Part shown: in pieces, positions 14,587 to 27,207 of the stretch
How the letters are laid out: each line of letters begins with the position of its first letter
Position numbering within the stretch: position 1 is the first letter of the stretch
Source: Marisa cornuarietis
Lineage: Eukaryota > Mollusca > Gastropoda > Architaenioglossa > Ampullariidae
Assembly (NCBI GenBank): GCA_004794655.1
Contig: SMMW01000046.1
Coordinates: 5,505,501-5,569,500 of the forward strand
DNA: 64,000 nucleotides
Direction of reading: 5' to 3'
The notes under the pieces: generated by a model
What the model was told of the DNA's origin: nothing
What the model saw: the letters and a program-made list of their open reading frames with translations, nothing else
The model's database searches: none
Program-made: the position numbers and the translations under genes

Positions 14587-14700
14587 TTTGTGTGTGTGTG
14601 TGTGTGTGTGTGTGCCTGGGTGTGTATGTATGTGTCTGTGTCTGTGCATTCACTTGTGCATGCCTGTATGTATGACTCATGCATGTGTGTACACTGATGC
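14587..14700. repeat. (TG)n microsatellite and degenerate TG-rich tract in PACS 3' region
   Basis: About twelve uninterrupted TG units are followed by a degenerate TGTGTCTG/TGCATG tract. It creates spurious cysteine/valine-rich open frames on one strand and histidine/threonine-rich ones on the other. Confidence 0.9.
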
Positions 14701-15931
14701 ATGCATGCAGGACATAAGGAGCCTGACTTTGAGACAGATCTTTTGTTCATTACATTTTTGTGCATATTTCCATTTTTCTAAAGTTATGTATATTACAAAA
14801 AAAATCTAAAACCTGTAAAAGAATTGATTTATGAATTACCTCCATGCAAAAGTGAATACTCTAGTCAACTGAATACTGAATCATCTTTAATGCACCATAT
14901 AAAATGGGCATAGAGAACTTGAAAAAAAAATTGAATAATGTCACCTTAGTAGAGATGGATGATGTCATTGTAGTAGAGATGAATGCTCTGCTTACAGCCA
15001 TTCTTGTTTGCTTGTATTAAATTTGCTTTGGTTTGTAATTTTAATGTAAATTATGACACATTGACATTTGACACCTGTAGATTCTTTTGTATTTTCTCAT
15101 GAACAAACTGGTTGTGTGCCTCAAGGCAATTATGACTGCCATATATGGTGGAACTTTCAGATGGCGGTGAAATTTAAAAAGCTATGTCAGTGTGTATTTG
15201 TCACGCAGACCAAAGACATTTTACTTTTACTTCCATGCTTTCTCCATGCTTGTGACTGCCAGTTCTTCATGTACGTTTTAACCTCCCTATTTTCACAGCT
15301 TTTACAGCACTTATGCAACCATTGGAAGTTCTTTCCTGGTTGATGAAGTCACTTCTAAGGACATGGATAGATCTTTGTACCTTTTGTCACATGGATGCAC
15401 AGGATGGCTTCTTGAATGCCATGTTACAGTTTGTTCTTACCTTTTAAGAATGCTACATGACAGTGCCTCCTGGCGACTTTTGGAGACAGGTTTCCTGTGT
15501 ACTGTGAACTACTTGTGGATCCTTCAGGCAAAGCCAGGCTTATCTGCTACATACCTCCTTCTATGGAGGGTTAAATAAACACCTGCACCCTTTGGAAACA
15601 TTGCAACACTTAAAACCACCAGTGGAATAACGACGACAGGACTCTGCAAAGAGATGGGCATGGAGAATTGGAAGTTGGAATTGTTGATGGGACACAGCTG
15701 TGATGATGTTTCAGCATCATTATTGTGTGTGTAAATATTCCTTTAGCCAGATCTTGGGCAAAATTTTCAGGCTGAAAGATGTCTGGAAAAATGACTTCTG
15801 TGATGGGGGATTGTGAATTGAAAAATTGTTTGATGGAGCATGTTTTTGATTTGTTTGAATTATATATGAGATAATATTTGATTCATTTAGTGTGACTGCA
15901 TGCTAGTGTTGCTCAAGACTCCAAAGACTGC

Positions 15932-15937
15932 AATAAA
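15932..15937 (+). terminator. candidate polyadenylation signal for PACS
   Basis: This canonical AATAAA lies about 1.6 kb after the PACS stop codon. It is one of several in the region and was chosen only because it is an early canonical hexamer; no transcript evidence is available. Confidence 0.25.
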
Positions 15938-18900
15938 GAAGCTGGATGTGGATTATCATCTTAGTTGATAACCCCTCACCTCTGCCCACAATTTATTATT
16001 TTTTTTTTTTATTGTAGATAGTGTTTAGCAATTTACAGCTCACAGAAGAAATCTCTACTTTCATAAAGATTGTTTACCATGGTTTAATCAGATCTTAACT
16101 GTTTGCTTACAGCTAGAGCTAAAATATATAGTAGCATTTGGATGGGTTTCATCAGGTTACAAATGATTCTTGTGACTACTGTCTTGCAGGGTTAGAAAAC
16201 TGATAACTAGTCCTCTATAAATATGGCACGCACTTTATTTTAGTACCAGAAATCAGAAATAGTTTGACATCATTGGTTTAAAATATTAAAAAACTTTACT
16301 GTTATGTAGATACAAAGTGTTTGGCAATTCCCTTTATATAGGAAGATTGTGCTTCAGACAACCTTAATTCACATGAAGGCTTTTAGTCATGAGAGCTATT
16401 ATGAAAAAAAATTGGTTTGCATTTTAGTAAGTACAAGATTAAAATCAAATAACTAAAAATTCCTTCGATATTATCAGCAGAAATAACATACCAGAATGAG
16501 CATGTGCACATTAATATTTTAATCTAGATGTAAATGAAAAGGTGCAGATTCACTCATCCTTTTTAATCAGTTACTGTTACAGGTGATTATTTTAAGTTAT
16601 TTTTAGACTATTTCAAGCCCCTGCTAAGTAGAGTGTTTGTATTTTTTCCTGAACCATTTGTTGGGCACTTTTGTGTAATAAACATCAGCAACAGTTCAGG
16701 TTTAGTAATCTGTGTAGCAGCATAGAAAGATCACAGTAATATTAGTAACAAACAGAAGAACACAATGGCTGGGAGTAGTTGCACAATATGTTTCTAAAAT
16801 TTAATCTGTTTAAAGGAGCAAATTCTATTCAAAATCTCTTCTGTGCTATTTAGATGCATTGCACAACAAAAAAATGTGCTGACAGGAATGAAAGTCTGGC
16901 TCGATGAGTTTTATCTTATTAAAAACAAACATTTTAACAGTTATAAAATTGTATTTGCATTGTTTTTCTATAAAATGGATTATTTAAATAGATTTAAAAT
17001 TAGAAGTATACAACTGGCCCTGGATCTATCTCTTTAATAAAGCAGTAGTTTTTTTTATCAACGCCTCTTCACTGAGCGCAGCCTACATTGTACAAAAACT
17101 TCTTGCCATGAATAAGTACAGTTATCTTGTTTATCCCTTAGCTGCCTGCGTTGTTTAATTTACAAGTGTATATATTTGTGAAATTTGTTCATTTTTAAGA
17201 TGAAAGACTATAGATTAGAATGTGTGCCATACATTGTGTCCAAGTTGAATTGCATCAATTTCTTTGGGTGCTGCTTTTTTCCTGCTTGTTAACAGCAATG
17301 AGTGTTTTGTCATCAGGCAGCTTTTCCATCTTAGATTTACATACCAGCTGTTAGTAGCAGAGATAATACTGTACATAGAATCGGCGTGTTACCTGTTACT
17401 AAAGACTGGCATTTCAACTGTTACTTGCTGCTTGTTACAATAGATCGACACTTTTATGCATTACAATTGACCTTTGGTCGACAACATAGATTGATATTAC
17501 TACCTATCATGTCGAATAGCTTACCACATCTCTACAGTAGGAAAGTCAAAATATGACACACTGTTGGACATAAGAGAAGTAGGTCGTTTTGAATATCAAA
17601 CACTTGGGGAAATATTTTTGGACATTTGTAGCTTGAGAAATGATTATATTGATGACTTTGAAAATCAAACCTTATTATTATCAAATGTGCATAATAGTCA
17701 CAAAATAGAATATAGGGCACAGGGAATATGCAAGAGTGACACATGAGTAGTTAGTAACTGTCTGCATCAACAAATATACGTGTGCACTGATGTATGGCCA
17801 CCGCTGTTTCAGAGCATCTTTATCTTGCTATCTCCAGACCATTTTCAGTCAAGAATACTGTCTATTAAACTTCTTACTCCTATGAAGGTTTTATTTCTGC
17901 TTAAATATTTCATATTTTTTACAAACAGCAAGAAACAATGACGGGATAAGACAAATAATGAGGTGAATTCAGTCTGGGGCGAACAGATAGTAAAGGAGTC
18001 ATTAGTGACAACCTTGCCATTAAAAAACATGCTTACATTTTGTTCAGAAGAAGCAGTAGCAGGATACAAATGCATTTATGTGCTTTAAAAAAGGGAGAAA
18101 GACAATGGGGGGAAAACTTGCTATTATTAACTTGTATGACATCTTGATGCAGCTGATGACATGTAGTTGAGTACAGGTGTAAGTTTTGTTTGAGAGATTG
18201 GAGGGTGAATACAGTAGTCAGTAAACATTAAAAAAAAAAGGTCCAGGTCTTGAGTGTACACGTATTTCTTCAGATAGTTTTGCACATACTAAATGGAGTT
18301 AGCTTACAAGAAAAAACTAACAAGCATATTTAATGCTCACATCAGTTTGACTGAAACAGAATTTTTTTTTTATTCACATCAGGGGATCTAGAGGAAGAGT
18401 TGCTTTGTGCTAAAGATTGTCATACCGTTGGGACTAATATTAGTGGTTTGCTGTTTGATGCAGTCGTGTCTGTGCTGAAATGCAGCATGCAGATTCCCAG
18501 ATCACTAGATTTTTCTGGATTTTAAGGACAGAGTTATTGTACTTTGCCTTGTTTTTGCATTTGAAGATAATTATGACATCTGATGTGTGTACCCTTGGAA
18601 TCAGAAATGTTTATTAGCAGCTGCTTACAGACTTCAGTGAAAAAAGTTTTTAAGTTATCCTTCAAGAGTTCAAAATAATAATAAATGTAATGTTGTAATG
18701 CATTTAGGGCAATTTTTAATTTTAAAATCAACGTAAAGAAAGTATGTCAGAGTGGTTATGATCTTGAATCAGTTATGGGTAGTAATCTTTTTCTGGAATG
18801 CTCTTAACCAGTTTAGACTTTTTGTGATAATGTGTATATGAAAACATTTTCTAAGTTTGTATCTTTGCCATCAGTATTGGTGACTCTGTTGGGGGCATTT

Positions 18901-21900
18901 CCCACACAACATACTCATGATAAATGGTCTCCTTGTGCTTTACTTAAATCCATCATTTTATATCCATCTCTGCTCGACTGTGTCATTTTCTTGATAATCT
19001 TTTTTTTTTAATCTTTTAGTGCAATGATAATCAAACGAGCCCCTGCTTTATAGGCCGTTTAATATGGGATGCATTTTGTGAATGTCTTTCTTTTTCTGAT
19101 ATGAAACTTTGCATATGATTTAATGGTTTCATTCTCATACTCAGATGACCAAGTGTAAAAGTTTTGTATAGTATATAATTTATAAAATGACTGCATGTCT
19201 GTTATGTTCTTTTGTGTTCACATATTTCAAGATAAGTTCTGCTTGCTCATTTATTGATGTGTGATAAATGTTTTGTTCAAGCTATCTGTGCTGGAAAGAA
19301 ATGGAGGACTGCAGATTTGTTGCCTTTATTGGCTGATTTTGATGTGAGAGATTGCAACATAAGTCAAAACAGTTGTATGTGGGGAAGTTGTTCTCAAGGT
19401 TAATATCTTTAAGTCAGCACACACATTTAGAAAGGTGGCCTGGCCTGATGAAGGAGACAACAGTACAGCACTCCAGTTAATGCCTTTTTACTTGATGGTA
19501 GAAAGGTTCATATTGTGTTAACAGGTCAGGCATAAAGTTTTGTTATTGAAAGGTATTAAGGTGTATCCCTCAGATGTAAATTAGCATATTAAAAATGCTT
19601 CTTAATGTACTCTAAACTTTATACTTTTTTAGATTATTAAAACTGCTTTTTGAAAAAGAAAATGAACAGGTCTTTTCACAAGTAATAAATACATTTTATT
19701 TTTGTGGAGACTTTTTTTTTTTGGGGGGGGGGGTCCTACTCTTTAAGTGCACCCTTGTTATTTTTATTATCATGGAGGAGCAAGTACAAGGTAACATGAA
19801 AGCACAAGGAGCTTTAAAAAAAAATTACAAGCTTCAGTATTTTCAGGCTCTCTTTCATGTGTGTGAAGAAGTCAGGAAAAACTAATTGTGAAGCAGTATG
19901 TGTCTGTAAGCATGTGGGCTTTACACAAACTGAGATTTTCGAAGTCATTGGGGTTATTTTTTAATCAGTAGTTGGAGACTTGTTTATTGTTGAAAGAGAA
20001 TAGGTGCAGAATCCAAATTTATCACTGGATTAATATGTAGCTGGGGTTTAAGTGTGGCCTTTTCAGAGAGTGCCGTGGGGACTGGAGTATAATACAGATT
20101 GGTATGTTCTAACAGATGATTTAAATATTTACCTGAGTCTTGACTAATATGTTATATTCACAGTATCCTGCTTGGTCTGTTTTGTGAGGTGTGCTTACAC
20201 ATAGCAGGGTAAGTAACAATGGTACATGATGCCATTTGATTGAGTGAAGAACGGTTGGGTGTACATTTTTAACTCCGTTGAACATAAAATTAAAGCATTT
20301 TGGGGTTTTCTTCACCTCAAGTGAACAAAAAAAGTTTGACAGGATAAAGGCTCTCATTTGTATGTACTCTTCCTCCTTTTTATGTACAAAAACTTGGTTA
20401 TGTTTAAATGTTAAAACATTTTCACCACAAGGATTGTCTGTATGAATATTAATTGTTCTAAGAAGCTAAGAATATTTAACTTTGATGGCAAGTGATGCAA
20501 AATGCAGCACCCATTTATTGTAGTGGATGATACACACCTGTCCATCTTTAGATGTACTGTGTGCAGTCAACTGAACTGGGTTGAAATTTATTTTCATGTA
20601 TTTGGCATATCTATCAGGAGTGAGAAACCCTTACAATTTAAAAGTTTAATTTCTCCCATTGACAAGACTTAAGAACATTTAATTCAATGTCTACATGTCT
20701 AGCTGATCAGTCCAGACTGTAGGGACAAAATTCTTTTGTTTAAGAACATTGGGGTAGGATGAATGCCCATTTTGATTCTCCATGGAGACAGAATATTATT
20801 TGCATAATCTTCATGAAAAATGTTGGGCTTGAATAAATGTGAACATTGAAATACAGTGTAAAAATAAAAATCTTGAAAGTGAAATAAATGAAAATGTTTT
20901 TCAATAAATTATCTTGAGCAAATTAGGATTTTCTCAGTGATTTAAGAACTACAAGACAGGTCATAAATTGGCCCCAAAAAAATTCCAATAATGTCTTCCG
21001 TTCAGTTTTATTCACTCAGACTTTATCTTACTCAAAATAAATTTATGGATGCATGTACCTAAGATGTGTTCATTAAATTACGTGATGTATTGTAGATGTA
21101 ATAGTGCATGCTTTGATTATTCTGAAGCTTTAGCATGAACAGCCTATTCCCTTTTTCTCCCTGGTGATTCATAGAAAACTACCAAGGATGTACTTGATGT
21201 GGTCTGCAGTCTATTTAGTGCTTCATAAAAAAATAAATAAAAATGTCACCATTCATACAACTAATAATACATCTTGCAGTGTCTTTTATTTTTTGGTGAA
21301 AGTGGTACTCCACCCACAAAAGCATAAATGTTACTGATGCAGGCTAGTTTACTGTCTTTGCTAACTGCAATCTTTTTTTTATGAGAAAATGTTGTTCCTG
21401 TTAAACTGTGAGGGCATTCACTATTCATTGGGTGAGTTTGATGCATTCATTGGAGTAAAACATTGGTGTGAAATGAATCAGGGTTTAGTAAGTGCTTTGA
21501 GTTAATATAAAATGCTTAATATATCAACAGAGCATGTTCAGGGAATGTTGGAGGACAGGCTTTGCATGATCAGCTGTGCTGCTGTTAGCTGATGGTTAGT
21601 TAAGATAGGTAGCTCCTCGATTTCTATAAAAATTTGTGAATCAAAAAAGGTAAGTTTTACTTGCATGTTTTTCATCAGTGATCATAATTTATTCTGAACT
21701 GGATTTGTACCAGTAGTTGGCTTAATTATTCCTGATATAGACGTGTCTTCAGCCCCTCTTGCCACGTTAAGGCCAGAATGTCTGGCATCTTGTCCAGTGG
21801 CACATTTTGTATTTGCAGATTAAGATGTAGATTTTCTGTGGATTGCAGACCATATGCTTTAGAAATGAATATTGGCCAGTACATTGCCTTGCCCTTAGCA

Positions 21901-23430
21901 ATATGACCATGTTTTGTCGATGTTTTTGTCATGCACTGGGGTCACTGTTCAGTCTATTTTCATGCTTTCTTAAGCATACACCTCTCACAAAATTATATGT
22001 AGTCCCATTCGCATCTTCATTTGCCTCCTTTCTTGTCAAGTATTAAACAAACATTCTCTTGACACAGGGTTTAAAGATGCAGCAGTTTTTCAAACTGTAA
22101 ATTTTCTTTCTTAATGATCGTGCGTCTGTATGCCAGTGTGCGTATGTACACGTGTTTATGCACAGGCAGGCATGCACCTGAGTGCTTGCATGTTCCTGTA
22201 TGCTCACATGCATGCAAAGAAAATGTAGATGTATGCTTACTTAGGGTTTCAAGACTTTCAACCCATTTGTTCACCATAGCTAATAAAGGCCAGGTATATG
22301 TAATTATAAGACTTTTCTTAATGTTTTGAGTGAGACCAGCTGGACTATTAGAGATGTTGTTACTGATTTCTTTGTACTCGTGTGTTAGCTGTACAAAGTG
22401 TGAATATGCATGCATGTGTAAATGAGTGCTTGTGTTTGCATGTCTTAATACACCTACATGCATGCAAGTGTGCATTTAGATTTTTGTTCATGTGATGTCC
22501 CTTAAAATATAAATAGGTTTTGCACCACTGTTGAACATTTTTCTTCAATTTATTTTTGAAGATACCATGGTCTCTCTTATCTGTTAATACAACCATGCAT
22601 GCAAAATCTTAAGTATGCAGTTTGCTCTATATGTGCACGAAATAAATTTTACCCCAGTTTGGGAGAGGTGGTTTAAAGAAGGCTATTGAGAAGGGGGAAA
22701 GGTTTATGCAAGCCAACATGCTCTCATCAGCAGAAGTTCACATTGTTTCTTGAAAAAAAAACAACCCCAAAATACCACTCTATAGAAAATATACTTGATA
22801 CATGAAACAATATCACTGGCTTGCCATTTAATACCATCACTTTTCATAAACTTGAGCAAGATGCATGTTATGCAAATAGGGTTCAACATACACTGGAACA
22901 TGTTAACACATATCCCCTGCTCCCAGTGAGAAGTGCAGCTCAAAATTTGCTTTGATTTTACAATTTAGGGATGATAGTTTTATCAGAAAAGTATCCTAAA
23001 ATCATCATATGGACCTCCCATAATTTAACTTTTCTAGATGAGTCACTTGCCACAGGTATATACATACAACACATACAAAGGCACACCCATGATGCACTAT
23101 TACTCGACAAGTCAAAGGATGCTGCAGACTTCACCAGTGTTCATTATAATTACTGGTGAGCTGCCAACTTAATGACTAGCATCCAAACTTTCATCCTCCA
23201 TGCTCACATCGATGAAATGAGAACAATGCAGCCTCAATTTATATCAAATTTTATATATAAATTTCTCTCACATATTTTACTATCACAACTGATTAAAGCA
23301 GGTCAGTACCCTATAATACCTTTTTCAACCTCCTTTATCAACTAAATTACAGTTATTTAAACAATATCCTATTCTTCAACATTAACAACCTAGAAAAGTG
23401 TCTGGAAGCTCATAAACAAGATGTGCACAC

Positions 23431-26400
23431 CTATTTCACAGTTATTTTGGCAGCATTCTTATCAGAAATTGTGTAATTGTCCCACTTCTTCTCTGGATCA
23501 TATGGTTCCCAGCGACTGGCTGGGAAGATGTGTTTGTTCCTCTCATACCAGCTCCTTAAGCACACCTTTCCCGCATGCGACTCGTCTTTCTCTATTTTTG
23601 CATCATTGGTCATTCGAATGTCATCATAAACGTCAAAACTAAAGAGAGGTCCAGATTTACCACGGGCCTTTGTGACAATAAAGTCATAGAAGGAATAGTG
23701 GTGGGGGATGATAAGGTCCTCTTTCACATACATCAGTTGGTCAACACCTACAGGCTTGAGATCGTTAAACTCCTTCCGCAGGGACTCCAAAGCTCGGTGC
23801 AAGAACTGCTGGATGGTGTTGCCCTTCTTCAGACGCAATTGACGACGATGACCAGAACCATCCCAGTAGCTGTAGGTGATGTTTATCTCCTCTGCTTTTA
23901 CTTTCTCTTGCTTTTCCTCCCAATCCTGCCGAAGTTGTTCCCTGCAAATTTGGCATATTTTAGGAAAGTGACTCTTTTTTTCAATCCCATTAAACCCCAA
24001 AGTCCTTTCCTGCCAAATCAATGTATTTTTGTTAAAAAATAGGATAAATGAAAAGGAACAGTGAGATGATACATAGTGAGGCAGCCAGTAGTAGTAGTAC
24101 ATACTTCTTTGATGTTATCTTCAATTAAATAATTAGTACCTGAGCGACATAAGTAGGTCCGAAACAAAATATTTGAAAGTCACCACTCAAAATGATTCTG
24201 GATATATAAAGAGAGGACATGTTGACTTTATACAGCACCTTACCTTAATTTGTTTTCTTCCTCATCTCGATCTCTATCTGGCAGAAAACTTGTGTCCACT
24301 TCTGGATTCATCCCTTCAAAATCAACAGCAAGAAATGAAAACAGCTTACATACATAATATACATGTAATCAGTCTAAAACACTTGTTACTGTTTATTTGC
24401 AACATTTACATACAAAATTTAAAGTAAAAAAATGTTTGATACTAAATACTAATAGATTTAGATATTCAAATTCATTTGTATCCCCATCCTTAACAATGAC
24501 ATTATCTTTAAACATGCACTTTTGTATTTTATGATTTATTATTGAAAAAAATGCAGGCAGGTTTGACATTTAGCTGGTCTTACCAAATCTCTTTTTCTTC
24601 TCCTTTTTAATTTTTTTTGCTTCTACCTTTTCATCTTTTTCCTCCTTACATTTTCCTTCTTCACCATCTTCATCAAGATCAAACGAAAGCATATTTATCT
24701 GTAATTCAACCAACATAACATATAATAAACTACTATACTAGGGATTTCAAAAGCTCTGATCCATTCTTTTATGACTATACAGCAAAATCGATATTTAAAA
24801 TACAAACAGTTGACAACAAGACCAGTATCAAGACACCATTTTGCCATATTCACAAATGAAATTACTATCAAATGAAATCAAAATTTCTCTTGTGCCAAAT
24901 GATTGTCATAGAGCGACCATATTCTAACAATAAATGTACATCCTCTCTTCCTTTGAGCATTACTCCTAACAACACTTCACATAATGTCACTCTTTCAATT
25001 ACCCCAGACCAACCCATTTCCGTATATTGCTACTTCCCTGCTCATCTTCCTCTGCTGATTCACAACATCCTTAGTTCTTGTAACCTGATTCCTCTTTGCG
25101 TTTTCTATATTTGTCTTTCGTTAGTCATCAGTACTGTTGTTCATTCTTCTGTTCCTTCATATGTTGTCCATGTCTCATTCTTGTCTCAAGTACTAAGAGC
25201 ATGCTCCTCACAAGCGTGATTATGCACTATGCAAATAACATTATTATTATATGAAAAAGTTTTGTTTATCACAATCACCAAACATTAGCATATGCATGCT
25301 CTCACTACACTACATTTCCTCCTCACACAAAAAATGTAATTATATCAATTCGAAAACCTTTTTCTGATCCTTTTTTTTCTTATCTTCCTGTTGTTTCTCT
25401 TTGCTCTTTCCTTCTGCCTTTTTATGAGCAAGCTGTTTTTCTCGCTCTTTTACTACATGCTCTTGCTTTGCTTTCATTTCATTCAATGTGACAAGACCTG
25501 TAAGCAAGAAAGCATTTGTTATACAGAATACAGATTGAAACAACTCTGGGACAGCCCATCATGCATTCATTTACATTGTTATGGATGCCATGACGTACAT
25601 CCTGAACCCTCCTCCTCCCACCCAAAAAAAGAAAAAAACCTCACCTAAATCCTAATCCTAATTCTATAATCTTGGTTTGTAAAATGTTTCATGATGTCCT
25701 TGGCCCTGCTACAATAAGTTGTTGTCTGAAAATTAACTACATAACTATGTTTTGCAAGCTTATATGTGTCCTCAACTCTTACTCTCTTTCTGTCCCCCTC
25801 TCCCATTTCTCTCTCTTTTCTGACAATAAATTATGAATTTAATTACTTTAAATTTCAATCTAGCCAATCTAAACTCTTTAGACTCCCCTACATTTATACA
25901 ACTGGGGTGATGTCTTTTTTATTGCATGCCTTTAAGTACAAAAATACTTCAAATAGCTTAAAACTTTGCTTTATCTATATTCTAGAGATTATTAGCATGA
26001 CTTAAAAAAATTGCCAAATATTTAAAAATGAAGCATGGGTTGCATGTTTCAGTGCGTCGTAATCTTAATGATGATTAATTACAATTAATAACAAACATCA
26101 CAAGCAATTACATAATAACAGCACGAAAACAATTTAGCAGTAGTAGCAGGGACTGGCTATCATTTAGGCCTCGCAGCCTATTTAGCATCTGGCTCTTTGG
26201 TTCCTGCACTGAATGGCCTTTTAGATGATTTTTTACTTGTTTTAACCATTTTTTTTAAAGTGCAATAAACCCTACTGTTTTGAAAGAAATGTAACTTACC
26301 AATTGTGCTTGATTTTAAACTTTGTTCTATAGCGTCATAGTGGGCTGCAAATTTATTTGTAATACTGCCTATCTTCATCTCCTCTTCAATTTTTCTCTTT

Positions 26401-26492
26401 TTAGCTTCAATCTCTTCAAGTTCTTTTTGTCGCTTTTTAATAAGATTTGCCGCTCGACCTCCCTCTGATGCTGCCCCCTTATACTGTGCCAT
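23431..26492 (-). CDS. FAM50A-like: FAM50 (XAP5) family nuclear protein, proximal first-exon form
   Basis: Five exons on the minus strand (26492-26300, 25497-25358, 24698-24584, 24313-24244, 23941-23431) join in phase to 342 residues, close to the roughly 340 of animal FAM50A. FAM50/XAP5 proteins are nuclear factors associated with the spliceosome. Visible blocks in order are an N terminus starting [14 protein letters not shown], a basic coiled region (about residues 18-50), [20 protein letters not shown], a Lys/Glu-rich charged segment, [15 protein letters not shown], then the conserved XAP5 domain with [61 protein letters not shown]. The C terminus runs about ten residues past the usual WDxYTI end. 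The donor at 25357 (gttttc) is weak but gives correct phase. A second version of the first coding exon lies upstream at 26893-27085. The stop is at 23431-23433; no clear AATAAA was found just downstream. Confidence 0.95.
24940..25245 (+). mobile_element. 3' end of a non-LTR retrotransposon-like repeat, in FAM50 intron 2
   Basis: The sequence from TTGAGCATTACTCCTAAC to GTACTAAGAGCATGCTC...ATTATTATTAT matches, in order and with many substitutions, the repeat at 31250-31555. Shared landmarks are TTATTCTTCTGT/TTCATTCTTCTGT, GTCCATGTCTC, AAGTACTAAGAGCATGCTC versus AAGTGCTAAGAGCATGCTC, and an ATT-rich 3' tail. It is inserted antisense to FAM50. Confidence 0.6.
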
Positions 26493-26551
26493 CTTTTAGA
26501 AGTGCGTTATTCAAAATTGTTTACTGAAGCTACTAGAACTGAGTAACCAGA

Positions 26552-26560
26552 GACCGGAAG
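26552..26560 (-). promoter_or_regulatory. ETS-type site in the proximal FAM50 promoter
   Basis: GACCGGAAG lies about 60 bp upstream of the proximal FAM50 ATG. The same nine bases occur at the equivalent place upstream of the distal ATG (27137-27145). CCGGAAG is the core bound by ETS/GABP factors in many housekeeping promoters; function here is inferred. Confidence 0.45.
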
Positions 26561-26892
26561 GAAAAATCAAACGGAAGCAAATGCACATTCGCAGTGCGCA
26601 TGTCTCGGGGTTTATTTTGGTCTGCATACGCTACAATCATGCTACAATCGTTAACGACACGCGCCTATGCAGGTTCGTGTCCACAATCACTTGTATTAAT
26701 AAACGTCCGTGGTTGAATGCCCAGCATTCCACCATTAATACTGTTTGGTGTTCGACCATGTAATGTAATTAGTGCATAGCTAGACGAGAACAGTTCATTA
26801 AAATTTTGAATAAATGTGGTTGCTGTATATATCTACCGCAGTTATTGATTACAGTATTTTTATAGGCAGGAGTATATAAAAATATGACTTAC

Positions 26893-27085
26893 CTATCGTA
26901 CTTGATTTAAGAGTTTGTTCGACAGCATCGTAATGAGCAGCAAATTTGTTTGAAATGCTGCCAACCTTCATTTCTTCTTCTATTTTTCTCATTTTCGCTT
27001 CAATATCTTCCAGTTCTTTTTGACGTTTCCTTATGAGATTTGCTGCTCGGCCTCCCTCTGAGGCTGCGCCCTTATAATGGGTCAT
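26893..27085 (-). CDS. FAM50A-like: alternative distal first coding exon of FAM50 (duplicate of 26300-26492)
   Basis: This minus-strand exon starts ATG at 27085 ([14 protein letters not shown]) and ends with a G|gtaagt donor at 26893. It has exactly the same 193-nt length and phase as the proximal first exon. Across 64 complete codons the proteins differ at nine positions, mostly conservative (K/R, E/D, I/V, S/T). Its donor can only join exon 25497-25358 in frame if the proximal first exon is skipped, so the two look mutually exclusive. Directly upstream is an acceptor (tttttcag|CATAAA, exon start 27091), and 48 nt farther is a donor (CTTCCG|gtcagt, exon end 27140), suggesting a 5' exon. An upstream ATG at 27178 stays in frame whether or not that 48-nt intron is removed, so the protein could begin 15 residues earlier. 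A separate partial FAM50 copy seems less likely because no second set of downstream exons is present. Confidence 0.85.
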
Positions 27086-27207
27086 TTTATGCTGAAAAAC
27101 ACAAATTAAATTGTGAAGTTTAAAGATAAAACAACTGACCGGAAGCAGACAAAGTAGCAGCTGCAGACTTTCAGGCATTACGCATGCCCGTTGCGCTTAG
27201 AAACAAA
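27086..27207. promoter_or_regulatory. compact divergent promoter between distal FAM50 exon and NOXRED1-like gene
   Basis: Only 122 bp separate the two start codons (27085 on minus, 27208 on plus). The interval has a CCGGAAG ETS-type site at 27139-27145. The NOXRED1-like start codon sits in ACAAAATGGCGC, close to the YY1 consensus AAnATGGCGGC often found at translation starts. The FAM50 distal 5' exon and the NOXRED1 leader probably overlap. Confidence 0.55.

Larger units (their letters stand above)
14326..23430. other. PACS 3' UTR plus intergenic DNA, no gene seen
   Basis: About 9 kb of AT-rich sequence lies between the stop codons of two convergent genes (PACS on plus, FAM50 on minus). No open frame resembles a known protein and splice-like exons are absent. 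Several AATAAA hexamers occur, for example 15932-15937 and 17036-17041, so the PACS 3' UTR could end near 15.95 kb or much farther right. A poly-T/poly-G run lies at about 19710-19733, and TG/CA-rich sequence with repeated CATGCATG words lies at about 22120-22470. Confidence 0.5.

Noticed and set aside
22071..22596. His/Thr-rich minus-strand frames with repeated CATGCATG words
   Set aside because: Explained by TG/CA-rich low-complexity DNA; no protein family.
23575..24042. 155-codon plus-strand frame
   Set aside because: Mirror of the FAM50 terminal exon, which carries the unmistakable XAP5 domain on the other strand.
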